From NCBI RefSeq assembly GCF_040183065.1, contig NC_091125.1, positions 122,393,121 to 122,457,120 on the forward strand: a stretch of DNA of 64,000 nucleotides, given 5' to 3'. Below are positions 35,365 through 45,300 of this stretch, in pieces; positions within the stretch are counted from its first letter, which is position 1; each line of letters begins with the position of its first letter. The notes below the pieces were generated by a model, which worked only from the letters and a program-made list of their open reading frames with translations, did not search any database and was not told the origin of the DNA. This DNA comes from Periplaneta americana. Taxonomy: Eukaryota > Arthropoda > Insecta > Blattodea > Blattidae. The position numbers and the translations under genes are program-made.

Positions 35365-36216
35365 ACAAGTCGTCTATCTTGTTGATTGGTTAGAGTTTCA
35401 GTTGATATCAACCCTTCCTCTTCAATTATGTAGCATATTTTAATCTTTGGTATCCGCATGGTATCTAAATTCCGTCGACACGAATGCGTCCAACGGAATA
35501 TAAATTTGTTTCAACTATGGTAGGTGGCTCTGAATGAGTAGAGTATAAATCTTGTGGATGTCATTTCGATGGATTGAGTTTATGCGAGTAGTTGTTTGGG
35601 TCGGCGATGTTTGTATTTCCTGTTTATATCATATCTGCCAAGAGAATTTATTAGTTTGTTGTTGTTGAGTGCTGCCTTGTGATAGAGTTTATTTGTGATT
35701 TTTTGTATATATTCGGGGAGATATTCTATTCGGAGGTCATCATGAAGTTGTCGTGTACTTGTTCCCCATCCACTGCCGTGAATGGTTCTCAGTATTTTGT
35801 TTTGGATAACTTTTATCTTGTTCATGACGGATTTGCTAGCATATGCCCAAGCTGGTGCTGCGTATGTTATCATACTTCGAATTAAGGCTTTATAGACATG
35901 TAATTTAGTTTTATGTTTTAATGCTGGAGTTTTAAATAGTGGATATAATTGAATAAATCTACCCATGGCTTTTCCTGTTAACTGAGTGACATGTTGGTTC
36001 CAAATTAGTGTTTTATCCATAGTTATTCCCAGATATCTGATTTTAGGAGTCCAGTTGATGTATGTATTGAATAATTTGAGTCGGGTCCTGGGTTGGGCTT
36101 GTCGTTTTTGAAAAATGATTGCAGAGCTTTTAAGAGGATTGATTTTAATTTTCCATCTGTAGGTCCATGTTTCATAATTATTTAAGAAGTTGTGTAGTCT
36201 ATTGATTGCAAATGGT
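35365..36216 (-). mobile_element. Jockey-like LINE fragment with 9-bp target duplication
   Basis: An 852-bp insertion flanked by AGATTTAAC at 35356-35364 and 36217-36225. It is read on the minus strand and 5' truncated. No long poly(A) is visible at its 3' end (left side). Confidence 0.82.
35580..36216 (-). CDS. Jockey-type reverse transcriptase C-terminus (fragment, open frame)
   Basis: The LINE part of the frame starts LPFAINRLHNFLNNYETWTY and contains WKIKINPLKSSAIIF, IRYLGITMDKTLIWNQHV, FKTPALKHKTKLHVYKAL, MITYAAPAWAYASKS and LRIEYLPEYIQK. This is the post-catalytic thumb and C-terminal region of jockey-clade RTs. The frame stays open up to 36263, but the residues before LPFA come from flanking MITE sequence and are not part of the protein. 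The catalytic YADD block is missing because of 5' truncation. There are no stops within the fragment, so the insertion is relatively young. Not a host gene. Confidence 0.85.
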
Positions 36217-36837
36217 AGATTTAACAAATCGACAAAATTTGAAATAGTTACGCTAGTTCTCAATAGGTGGCAATTTTATTGGGATGGTTAAAAAGGTGTT
36301 GGAGAAAATTATGAAGTACCGTAGATTAAGTATAAATTATTCTCATAATCAGCGGTTTCCCGCTAAACACAGTGTCGTTTTACAATCAACAGAAGGGGAT
36401 GAAATTTTGAATTCTACAATGCAAGTGTATTTATGTACTATTAGCGACACTGACTATTATCGTCACTATCTATTCATGTAAGCAGGACGAAGTCCTGAAG
36501 TAAAGTAATAACTGAAAAGCCACGCTTACATGAACATTATCGATCACTATCGATTAGCAGGGTTCATATATCTTCGAACGCCAGTGTCAACTCCAAGCCA
36601 TAAGCTTGAAACTGTGAAACCAAAAAAAACTAGGTATATAAAGAAGTACCTCACATTTTAAACAATAGTCCGATTCTCGCTATGTTAATATTTGTATTTG
36701 TGTACGTAATTCCACACCGTTCCGCTAGATGTCAGGTCCGCGATATTTAGCACTTACGTCAATGCCGCTAGTATAGGCCTACAGCTGTCCGGTATTATTG
36801 TATTATAATAATGTATTTGTTAGTATGGCCATCAATT

Positions 36838-37056
36838 ATTTTTTTTATTTTATTGGGTTATTTTACAACGCTGTATCAACATCTAGGTTATTTAGCGTCT
36901 GAATGAAATTGAGGTGATAATGCCGGTGAAATGAGTCCGGGGTCCAGCACCGAAAGTTACACAGCATTTGCTCGTATTGGGTTGAGGGAAAACCCCGGAA
37001 AAAAAACCACAACCAGTTAACTTGCCCCGACCGAACTCGGAACCCGGCCACATCCA
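36838..37056 (-). mobile_element. tRNA-derived SINE (family 1), minus strand
   Basis: The reverse complement gives GGTCGGGGCAAGTTAACTGG, GGGGTTTTCCCTCAACCCAA, GAGCAAATGCTG, CGGACTCATTTCACCGGCAT, TTCATTCAGACGCTAAATAA and a GATAC..AGCG-TTGTAAAATAACCC end with an A-rich tail. The tRNA-related head is present but its B box is altered. Related copies: 44167-44289 and 58755-58949. Confidence 0.82.
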
Positions 37057-37063
37057 TTCTAAT

Positions 37064-37240
37064 AGTTGCGGGTTCGATCCCGGGCCAGGTCGGTGGCATT
37101 TAAGTGTGCTTAAATGCGACAGGCTCATGTCAGTAGATTTACTGGCATGTAAAAGAACTCCTGCGGGACAAAATTCCGGCACATCCGGCGACGCTGATAT
37201 AACCTCTGCAGTTGCGAGCGTCGTTAAATAAAACATAACA
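37064..37240 (+). mobile_element. tRNA-derived SINE (family 3), 5' truncated
   Basis: Begins with the B-box region GTTGCGGGTTCGATCCCGGG, then GGCATTTAAGTGTGCTTAAA, GACAGGCTCATGTCAGTAGA, CTCCTGCGGGACAAAATTCC and GCGAGCGTCGTTAAATAAAA. It abuts the head of the family 1 SINE in opposite orientation. Its terminal GCGTCGTTAAATAA is shared with family 2. Confidence 0.8.
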
Positions 37241-37441
37241 ATTTAACAATCCATTCTAATACGTTTACGTATGACCTAAACCGAAAGTAGCAATTTAATA
37301 TTTGGCAATTGGCAGTATTTCGCGGTGGATTATGGGGCGTAAAAGATGTATAATAGTTTGACGTCTTATCTGTCGCACCGATTTCAAGAATAGTTGCTTG
37401 GAACACTCCCTCCTTTCTTTTTATCCTCTCAGGCCAGTGTA

Positions 37442-37745
37442 CACTGACGTTCAAAGATATCAGACCTACGATTTTATGATCGTGTAAACGGACTTTCGAA
37501 CCACTGGATAAGTCGGAACCAAGTATATTAAAAATTGACAAAATCTGAAAGAGTTTCGCTAGTTCTCAATAGGTGGCACCATTATTGGGAGCCGTTAGAA
37601 ATGTGTGAGGGAAAATGATTATGTAGATTAAGCACAAATTATTCTCATAATTGACAACATCAGCGGTTTCCAGCTAATGTTAGTGTTGTTTTACAATCAG
37701 TAGAGTGGGATGAATAATTGAATTCTATAACATCGATATATACAA
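37442..37745. mobile_element. MITE copy 2 (no LINE insert, right end missing)
   Basis: Starts ACTGACGTTCAAAGATATCA and follows copy 1 (35276-36585) through GATCGTGTAAACGGAC, GTTTCGCTAGTTCTCAATAG and ATAATTGAATTCTA. The LINE target site is uninterrupted here. Similarity stops before the right inverted end. Confidence 0.72.
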
Positions 37746-39155
37746 TTATACAGAGTCCGCCAAAAAAAAAAATGTATGCACTCTTTGTCAGACTGTATCG
37801 AGATATTGATATTGTCAATTGATTTGAATTACGAGCTTGTTGTAATTGATCTTGTCACCAGTGCTAAATAGACGACTGTGATCATCCAATAGCTAATAGA
37901 TACTAGGAAATTTTGTTTCTTCTGGAATTAATGTTGTTTTGTTTAGTCTTTTCCAATTATTTCTGATTGTGCTATTTCTTATTCTTTTTCTTCTCCATTG
38001 TTTTATTTTTTTTTCCATTATAACAACAATTTTATGGTAAGCTTTGTCTTCTAGGCAGCCTTCACTTGGAGGAAGCTGAATAAAATTTATTCGAAATAAA
38101 TTATATATATATATAATATAGTCCTACTTTTCACGTGCAATATTATTCTTCTCTAGTGTTAATATTATATTATATAATTCCATTGCCGCTGCAATTTTAG
38201 TTCCTATTTTATTTTACTTATTTATTTTTATTATTATTTTTTTATTTTTTTTTATTTCTCTTATATTAATATTATATTATATAATTTCTGCAACTGTAAT
38301 TTTAATTCTATTTCCTATTTTATTTTATTTTATATTCTCTTATAGGCCTATTAATATTATATCTGAACTGCGACCGAACACGAGCGCTGCTCATTCGGCC
38401 TCAAATTTTGTTAATACTACTGTATCTCCTGTTTTATATTGTTTGTATTATTTTATTTCTATTTTTCTTGTTTGTTTGTAATTATATTCTTTATTCTGTA
38501 TATTTCAATTTAAATAAATAAATAAAATAAATACTGGATCTAAAAGGGCCGTTAGTACCTTTGAAAATAATGTTTACAAAAAAAGTCTATGTCTCTGGCT
38601 AAATCCACGAAGAAAAATTGTTAAGTTTCATTGTAACTTTATTTAAGCCCTAGCTTCTCCCATAGATGTGCCAAACGTATGATGTTACATTACCAGTTGC
38701 ACAAGAAAGCTCAGTTTTCTATGATTTGTCTCTTTTCCACTTACAGTGTTTTTTATTTCCAGTCTTCAATCATTCTTTCAATTTTTCAGAATGTTTGTTT
38801 TCTACGATAGCACTAAGAATTCCACTAAAACAATATTCGAAAGAATTAAATACATGAAAGTGCTTTATAACATTAATGTCAAATATCTACTTCTTTGCCT
38901 CTGATTGAGGTTCTGGCTGGTATGTACATCTATTATCAGTCAGTACATCTCACTTGATGATTATTAGCTGTTTGGAATTGCAATGACGTTTGCACCAAAC
39001 TCCTCTTTCTCGTAAAATGCGTTTGAAGTTTAATGAATCGGTTAGTTGCTTACCTCTGAGTGGCGTATGCACTACTATAGAGATCCATGCTAAGAAAACA
39101 AGCCTCCTACACCTGCTGCTGCTACAGCTACTTCTGCTGATGATGATTATGATGA

Positions 39156-39215
<60 letters not shown>

Positions 39216-39465
39216 GAGTAGAGCTTTCGATTTAAACAATTCTCTCTACATGCCATATAATAAGAAACACACTTTCAGCTTTCCCAATAATGGGACTGCC
39301 TGTTTGGGCAAACCATAACACACAGAGTGAAAACAAAAATCGACCACAAAAGAGAAATGTTGGGAACGAACAAAAAGGGGAAATTAAGTACAGGAAGTTT
39401 AATAGCATACATTTAACAGGCCTAAACATAATAAACAGATTAGGCGTTCAGACAAAGTTCTTCCT
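37746..39465. other. Unassigned sequence with TE-like 3' end and (AAT)n
   Basis: No gene recognised. The segment 38355-38530 (CTGCGACCGAACACGAGCGC, then CTCATTCGGCC, a T-rich stretch and an (AAAT)n-like end) has the look of a LINE 3' UTR. An (AAT)n microsatellite of about 19 units lies at 39159-39215. Small frames here lack recognisable domains. Confidence 0.45.
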
Positions 39466-39466
39466 T

Positions 39467-39960
39467 TTAGGAAACAAAGTACAGGTGGTATTTTAAAATG
39501 GCAAGTGATCCTCTTATAGCAGTAAGGGAAACATCACGAATGAAGTCGTTGTTCAGCTGGAACTTCTTGCAGAAAGTGACAAAGAGGCGAGGTATTGTGC
39601 CCCTAGCGCCAACCATTAGCCCAACTACTTCAATGGAGGTGAGGTGATATTTTTCCAAATAGAATGGAACTGTGGGCTCATAAATTCGGCACTTTTCTGC
39701 ATGGACTTGAGCGGGCTGTTGTTCCTGTGCCTCGAACCTGACTGTCGGGTCGATAATGTAGGCGGATGTAGAGCCTGGTGGAATGGCAAGCATGTCAATT
39801 CGCCGACAGGATCCCTCTTGAGAGGGAAAACATCTAACAAAATGCAGAATGCTTGTTCTGTGCTTTTCTTAGTAGAAGTAATTTTGACTTTGCAATTTCG
39901 TTGTAACTTGTTAATAGTATTCCATATTTTTGTACTTCCATTTTTATGGAGGAAATAATG
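39467..39960 (-). pseudogene. Non-LTR retrotransposon C-terminal (nuclease-like) domain fragment
   Basis: Minus-strand reading SCRRIDMLAIPPG, AYIIDPTVRFEAQ, IYEPTVPFYLEKYHL, EVVGLMVGARGTIPRLFV and SLTAIRGSLAILKYHLY. The pattern R-R-x-D followed by IIDPT and a late GARGTIP block recurs in insect retroelement proteins and resembles the C-terminal restriction-like endonuclease region of some non-LTR elements. Family assignment is from remembered sequence patterns. It has no start of its own and no RT nearby, so it is an isolated fragment. Confidence 0.5.
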
Positions 39961-40010
39961 TTGGATTTTGAGGAACTTATATATTTTTTCAAACATTTTA
40001 TAACATCTTA

Positions 40011-40262
40011 CTAGCCACCGGCGTAGCTCAGTCGGCTAAGGCGCTTGTCTGCCGATCCGGAGTTGCGTTCGGGCGCGGGTTTCGATTCCCGCTTGGGCTG
40101 ATTATCTGGTTGGGATTTCTCCGAGGTTTTCCCTAACCACAAGGCAAATGTCAGGTAATCTGGTGAATCCTCGACCTCATCTCGCCAAATATCATCTCGA
40201 TATCACCAATTTCATCGACGCTAAATAACCTCGTAGTTGATACAGCGTCGTTAAATAACCAA
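40011..40262 (+). mobile_element. tRNA-derived SINE (family 2), near full length
   Basis: The head GGCGTAGCTCAGTCGGCTAA carries a good A box; GCGGGTTTCGATTCCCGC carries the B box with a pairing T-stem. A body (GATTATCTGGTTGGGA, GAATCCTCGACCTCATCTCG, ATTTCATCGACGCTAAATAA) and a GATACAGCGTCGTTAAATAA end follow. The acceptor stem does not close, so it is a SINE, not a tRNA gene. It is preceded by ATAACATCTTA (40000-40010). Confidence 0.85.
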
Positions 40263-40406
40263 GTAAAATAATAGTACATTATGCAACGAGCCTATAATGA
40301 TAGTAATTAAGAAGCGAGTATGGATGTTTATAAAACGAGCGCAAGCGAGTTTCATTATTTTCATACGAGCTTCTTAATTACCATTATAGGGGAGTTTCAT
40401 ACGACT

Positions 40407-40942
40407 TTTTATGCTCGACCATATTTCTAACTTGAAATTATTCATTTTATTTGTATCTAACTGACCTTGAGCAATACCTCGTAAATTGTGAGATGTGCGC
40501 AGACGCGAAAGTATTGATTTTTTCCGAGGAACAGATGTCCACATTGACCTTGATAGCCTATAAGAACCTACAGAGTAAACTAAATATTATTGAAATTAAA
40601 TTAGACATTGAAAAACGAGATGACAAATTGAATTTATTTGAATATTATTTACAATTAACGCTAATTATTATAGTAACAGAACATAACCTTCTGCAACAGT
40701 ATTGGATTTCCAGCCTCCGTGACTTTTCGCTAATTCTCTTTCGGTTGCATCTGCGAGAATAATCGATATTTGCGGTTTTATAACGGTATAAAGCTGACTT
40801 CTCATTTGCTGAACCCCATGTAAGCTGACTTGATATTGGTTGAACACCTGTACTTTAATGAGTAGGTGTACTTTAATGACATACATTAAAGGACTGCTAC
40901 CAGGTGTATAATTACTACATTTCGGCATGGTCGAGCATAAAA
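40407..40942. mobile_element. Possible MITE with 16-bp perfect inverted ends
   Basis: TTTTATGCTCGACCAT at 40407-40422 matches the reverse complement of 40927-40942 exactly. The interior (536 bp in total) has no recognised protein; frames of about 100-120 codons on either strand look accidental. A second, shorter palindrome (CGAGCTTCTTAATTACCATTATAG against CTATAATGATAGTAATTAAGAAGCGAG) lies just to the left at about 40288-40396. Confidence 0.5.
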
Positions 40943-40960
40943 TAAATAAATAACATCTTA

Positions 40961-41740
40961 ATAAAACGATTAGGGAAAATACGGGAATTTTACTTGAAGC
41001 AAGTAAAGAGATAGGTAAATCTCGAAAAGACAAAGTATATGATTATGTCTCGTGACCAGAATATTGTACGAAATGGAAATATAAAAATTGGAAATCCACC
41101 TCTTTGAAGAGGTGGAAAAATTCAAATGCCTGGGAGCAACAGTAACAAATATAAATGATACTCGGGAAGAGATTAAACACCAAATAAATATGGGAAATGC
41201 CTGTTATTATTCGGTTGAGAAGCTTTTATCATCCAGTCTGCTGTCTAAAAATCTGAAAGTTAGAATTTATAAAACAGTTGTATTACCGGTTGTTCTTTAT
41301 GGGTGTGAAACTTGGACTCTCACTTTGAGAGAAGAACAGAGATTAAGGCTGTTTGAGAATAAGGTGCTTAGGAAAATATTTGGGGCTAAGAGGGACGAAG
41401 TTACAAGAGAATGGAGAAAGTTACACAATGCAGAACTGCACGCATTGTATTCTTCACCTGACATAATTAGGAACATAAAATGCAGACGTTTGAGATGGGT
41501 AGGGCATATAGCACGTATGGGCGAATCCAGAAATGCATATAGAGTGTTAGTTGGGAGGCTGGAGAGAAAAAGACCTTTGGGGAGGCCGAGACGTAGATGG
41601 GAAGATAATATTAAAATGGATTTGAGGGACGTGGGATATGATGGTAGAGACTGGATTAATCTTGCTCAGGATAGGGACCAATGGCGGGCTTATGTGAGGA
41701 CGGCAATGAACCTCCGGGTTCCTTAAAAGCTAGTAAGTAA
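40961..41740 (+). mobile_element. LINE B family, second copy, with ATAACATCTTA target duplication
   Basis: 5'-truncated copy of the same LINE as 31010-32150, flanked by ATAACATCTTA at 40950-40960 and 41741-41751. It ends CTTAAAAGCTAGTAAGTAA. The two copies share most of their sequence but differ at many positions and have independent frameshifts. Confidence 0.85.
41088..41726 (+). CDS. LINE B C-terminal reading frame (fragment)
   Basis: 212 open codons: VEKFKCLGATVTNINDTREE, LKVRIYKTVVLPVVLYGCET, LRLFENKVLRKIFGAKRDEV, RRLRWVGHIARMGESRNAYR, KRPLGRPRRRWEDNIKMDLR, ending MNLRVP and a stop. This is the region downstream of the RT palm. The upstream part of the fragment (40972-41060, [17 protein letters not shown]) is out of frame because of a small deletion. 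Mobile-element sequence, not a host gene. Confidence 0.85.
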   Translation: MEIHLFEEVEKFKCLGATVTNINDTREEIKHQINMGNACYYSVEKLLSSSLLSKNLKVRIYKTVVLPVVLYGCETWTLTLREEQRLRLFENKVLRKIFGAKRDEVTREWRKLHNAELHALYSSPDIIRNIKCRRLRWVGHIARMGESRNAYRVLVGRLERKRPLGRPRRRWEDNIKMDLRDVGYDGRDWINLAQDRDQWRAYVRTAMNLRVP

Positions 41741-41997
41741 ATAACATCTTAGTAACTTCTAAGTCCGGTGTACCATTCCCAGGGACAGTCAGCAATATAC
41801 AGAAGATACTTTGCGTTCAGTATTCAAAACATGTAGGTTTCAAAACGAAAAAAAAATGTAATTCCATATTTGTAACACTTTCTCTAATAAAAACAAAAGA
41901 AAGTACACTTTAGGAAGTAATTACATTTTATTTGTTTAATTCCAGTGCATTAAATAATATACTCTTGTGACAAACATTTATTCACAAGGTGTGACAT

Positions 41998-42003
41998 TTT
42001 ATT
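41998..42003 (-). terminator. Candidate poly(A) signal of the protease gene
   Basis: AATAAA on the minus strand, about 195 bp beyond the stop codon. A second AATAAA is at 41982-41977 within GTGAATAAATG. Which is used cannot be decided from sequence. Confidence 0.5.
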
Positions 42004-42196
42004 TGAAATACCTTAACATACTGATGTTTCATTCATTTCATATTTTACTGACGATATGTTTTCCATCTCTATTTCTGATAGTTACTTATCTTAAAAATAT
42101 GGAACAAAAGACAAAATAAAAGACTCTTTCTGTTACTAACTTAAACATATCGAATATAAATTAATGTTGATGCAATCTATGGCGGAAATGCTCACA

Positions 42197-42340
42197 TTAC
42201 ACTCCAGAGTGCAGCTTAATCCAGTCACGATAGTGTGAGATTTTGGTCCATACTGCAGGATAAGACGCGCAGGGAATTCTTGTCCATGAGGTTATACCAA
42301 CTTGGACACCATCAACAAGAAGAGCACCGCCAGAGTCACC
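42197..42340 (-). CDS. Protease exon 7: catalytic serine and C-terminus
   Basis: Acceptor AATTTCCAG|GGTGAC. Encodes GDSGGALLVDGVQVGITSW, then TRIPCASYPAVWTKIS and HYRDWIKLHSGV, stop TAA at 42199-42197. Ser215 is the nucleophile. SWT rather than the usual SWG, and PAV rather than PGV, alter both walls of the S1 pocket. Confidence 0.94.
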   Translation of the reverse strand, partial: GDSGGALLVDGVQVGITSWTRIPCASYPAVWTKISHYRDWIKLHSGV

Positions 42341-45300
42341 CTGGAAATTATGTTCACAGCACGAATTATTTTTAACTATCAACTAAGACTTGAAGAAAGC
42401 TGGGTACAGGCTGCAAGGCTAAACCATTAAACGAAGAAGAAGAAGAAGAAGAAGAAGAAGAAGATGAAGCAATATATTATGTTTTCTGGAAACCAAGTAT
42501 GACACAATACAACAATTAGCATTGCAGTAAACAGTGTAGTTTTTAGCTTTAGTTTTGTATATCTAGCAAAAATATACAATATGAGGTAAAAAAGTAATAA
42601 TCTATAATAAGGTAACTGGATCCTATAGCTATGGCCTACTAGAGTTGAACAATAATCGAGAAATCAAGATTAACAGCGCCCGCAAAGCCGAAAACCTGCA
42701 CGACAGTATTGCCTGCGTCGTTGACTGCTTGTAACGAACGATCAAGGTATCGAGAGTTGTCAACTCTCGAACTTCAAGCACCTTGAATCGTCACAGTTGT
42801 TTATACCAGGCTGAACTTTTATGTTTTGGCAACCGTTACATATGTATAAACAATCAAGTATCCTGTATGAAACTTCATCTCTCTACCTTTCAGTGTATAA
42901 TAATCCATTTCCCAATCTTTATTTAATTACTAGGCCCTTATTAAAAGGCTAGGATTTTTTTTCGTATGTTTGAGATCAAGTGTACAGTAGTGACAAAAAA
43001 CCGGACCGACTCTTGTAGCTGATTTCAGAGCTTTGTCCACTCCAGAGCACGATAGACTGGTAATTAAGACTTTCGTGGTTATAATTCTGCCTGGGAAGGA
43101 AACTTTTTTTGTTCCTTATTCAAATTTATTTCCAATACTTTTCGATTGCAACGATATTTTACTACTTAATTAACTTATTATTCCCATAACATGAATTTTA
43201 CCAGCAATCGAAAAGTCCAAATTCCACGAGAGGATCCCTGCGAGGGGAGTATGGTCCTTGCAGAGTAAGAGGAGAGAGTAAGCCAGTAACTCGGAGTTCT
43301 TGAAGAAGCAGGTGGATGGGAGTGATGTCATTGGCCGACTGGGACAAACAAGACTCAGTCAATGGCTGACTGTCAGAGATAGGTTATTAGAGTGGGGGAA
43401 AAACTCGCATTCCTTGCTCGGATCTTCTCGTGAAATGCGGACAGTACCTAATTACAGTTTATCCATGAGTCAAGATCATTAAGTGTATTTGATGTTACTT
43501 GACTGTTAAGTAGTTCTCTAAGTGGGGAAGTATATAGGAAAAATGAGTAGTTTGGTATTCAGTAGACACTAAATTTTGTTTTCGGCCAGTTTCACCTGTC
43601 AATTTCTGTGCAGTGTAAAATTAACTTGACACAAAATCTAAATGAGGACTACAGAAAGAAAGTCTTGTAACGTCTACTAAAGTTCAATAAACTTGGTCTA
43701 TCTATACCAGTCTTATTGTAGCTTAAATTTGAAATGACACGTTCATAACTTTTGAACACACAATCTTCATGCTGAAGTATGTAGGTCTATAGATATTTAC
43801 CAGATACAGATACTAGGCCTATTATAAAGGAAGAATGCATCATACGTACACTACAGATTCCTTTCTCCTCCTCTGGGATGCCTGAACAGACCATATCGTT
43901 TGTTGGCCCACTTCCGTAAAGTGCTAAGCAATCTTCATAAGAATATATCCTTAGGTTCACTTCTTGAAGATCGGCAATCCCTGAACATCCATACTGTTCA
44001 AAAAAGAGAATTTTTAGCATTTAAATATATTTATGTAGGCTATATTGTTCATAAAATCTACTTAAAAACATTTAAGTTTAGGCCTATGTAGCTCTTTGTT
44101 GAAGTGCTGAAGAAGTCTTTAAAGATATGCAATACTTCAGTTCTTGTTACAAGTATAACCTAAAATGCAAATGCTGGATAACTATTGGTGCTGGACTCCA
44201 GACTCATTTCACCGACATTATCACCTTCATCTCATTCAGACGCTAAATTACCTAAGATGTTGATACAGCGTCGTAAAATAACCTACAAAAACATTATATA
44301 TATTCAGTGTTCGGAATAAGTTATTTATAAATTATTTCTCCAGATTAACTGGAGCTTTTCACATACACACGTCTTCATTTGGCGTACAATTGATGAGAAA
44401 ATGTAACTTTTTTGTCATAACACGAAGTTTAAGAAGTCTCCGTTATCTGCTGCACAGGCCAAAAAGCATACGCGTGCTACCACCTGTCGAGTGTTGCATA
44501 ATCTACTTTCAAGTACATAAGCGATAAGCGTCATCTGTGTTTAACTGGGTACTGTCAAGGAAGTTATGTCGTGTAAAATAAAATAATACGTACATCTCAA
44601 TCATTTATATTTGATTTAAAAAAGAAAACTTAACGATATTCTTAATAACCAAAAATAAAATGGAATGAAACATATTAAACAATAGAAAACCATATCCCTA
44701 ATGACAAAAATAACAAAACAAATGAAACAAGGACGTGTTCAAGCAATCATCGGAATTTAGTGAATCCCCTGTCACTTTTGTTTACCATATTACGAATACA
44801 TAATTTAGTAATACAAAGAAATTGGGGAAGCTATGTCGAAGGCAGCTATATATATTCACGTGTATTAATTTAATAGTTTTGTATTCATAGTTGTCTATGG
44901 AATCAGAAAACATTTTACAGAGTTATGTCAATTTTTAAGGGATCTTTAAAAGAACTATAGGCGTTGAAGAAATGTCTGCAATGCCTCACCGATACACAAA
45001 AGCAAAGTCCATTAAACAATACTTTCAGCTAGGAATATATTGATAGAAAACAATAGTATAATTATTAAATAGAGTCCACATTTACGTCGCTCGCGGTTTC
45101 TTTGCAATGCTGACTCAAAGCCTAATTCGCTCTGCTCTCGAGAGTGACTGCTTGTTTTCTTTCTTAACTAACGCTCTTTCAATCTGTATACGTTTTTACC
45201 TCTGATTTTAATATTCTTGACACATGTGATAGAACTTCGTAAGTTTTCACTATAAAGTTATTAGTTTTTTCCACTTTTACACTAATTTTAAATAATGCCA

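Larger units (their letters stand above)
35276..36585. mobile_element. MITE copy 1, split by a jockey-like LINE
   Basis: The left end ACTGGCGTTCAAATATATTT and the reverse complement of the right end ACTGGCGTTCGAAGATATAT are inverted ends of about 25 bp. Without the LINE (35365-36216) and one target duplication the element is about 450 bp. A second copy at 37442-37745 lacks the LINE and shows the empty site. No protein is visible. Superfamily and target duplication unresolved; ends starting (C)ACTG would fit hAT. Confidence 0.7.

Noticed and set aside
39159..39215. Ile- or Asn-homopolymer protein frames at (AAT)n tracts (also 47918, 52911, 55629, 57359)
   Set aside because: Trinucleotide microsatellites translated; no flanking coding similarity.
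40011..40100. A genuine tRNA gene
   Set aside because: A and B boxes are good, but the acceptor stem does not close and the segment runs into a SINE body with a repetitive 3' end.
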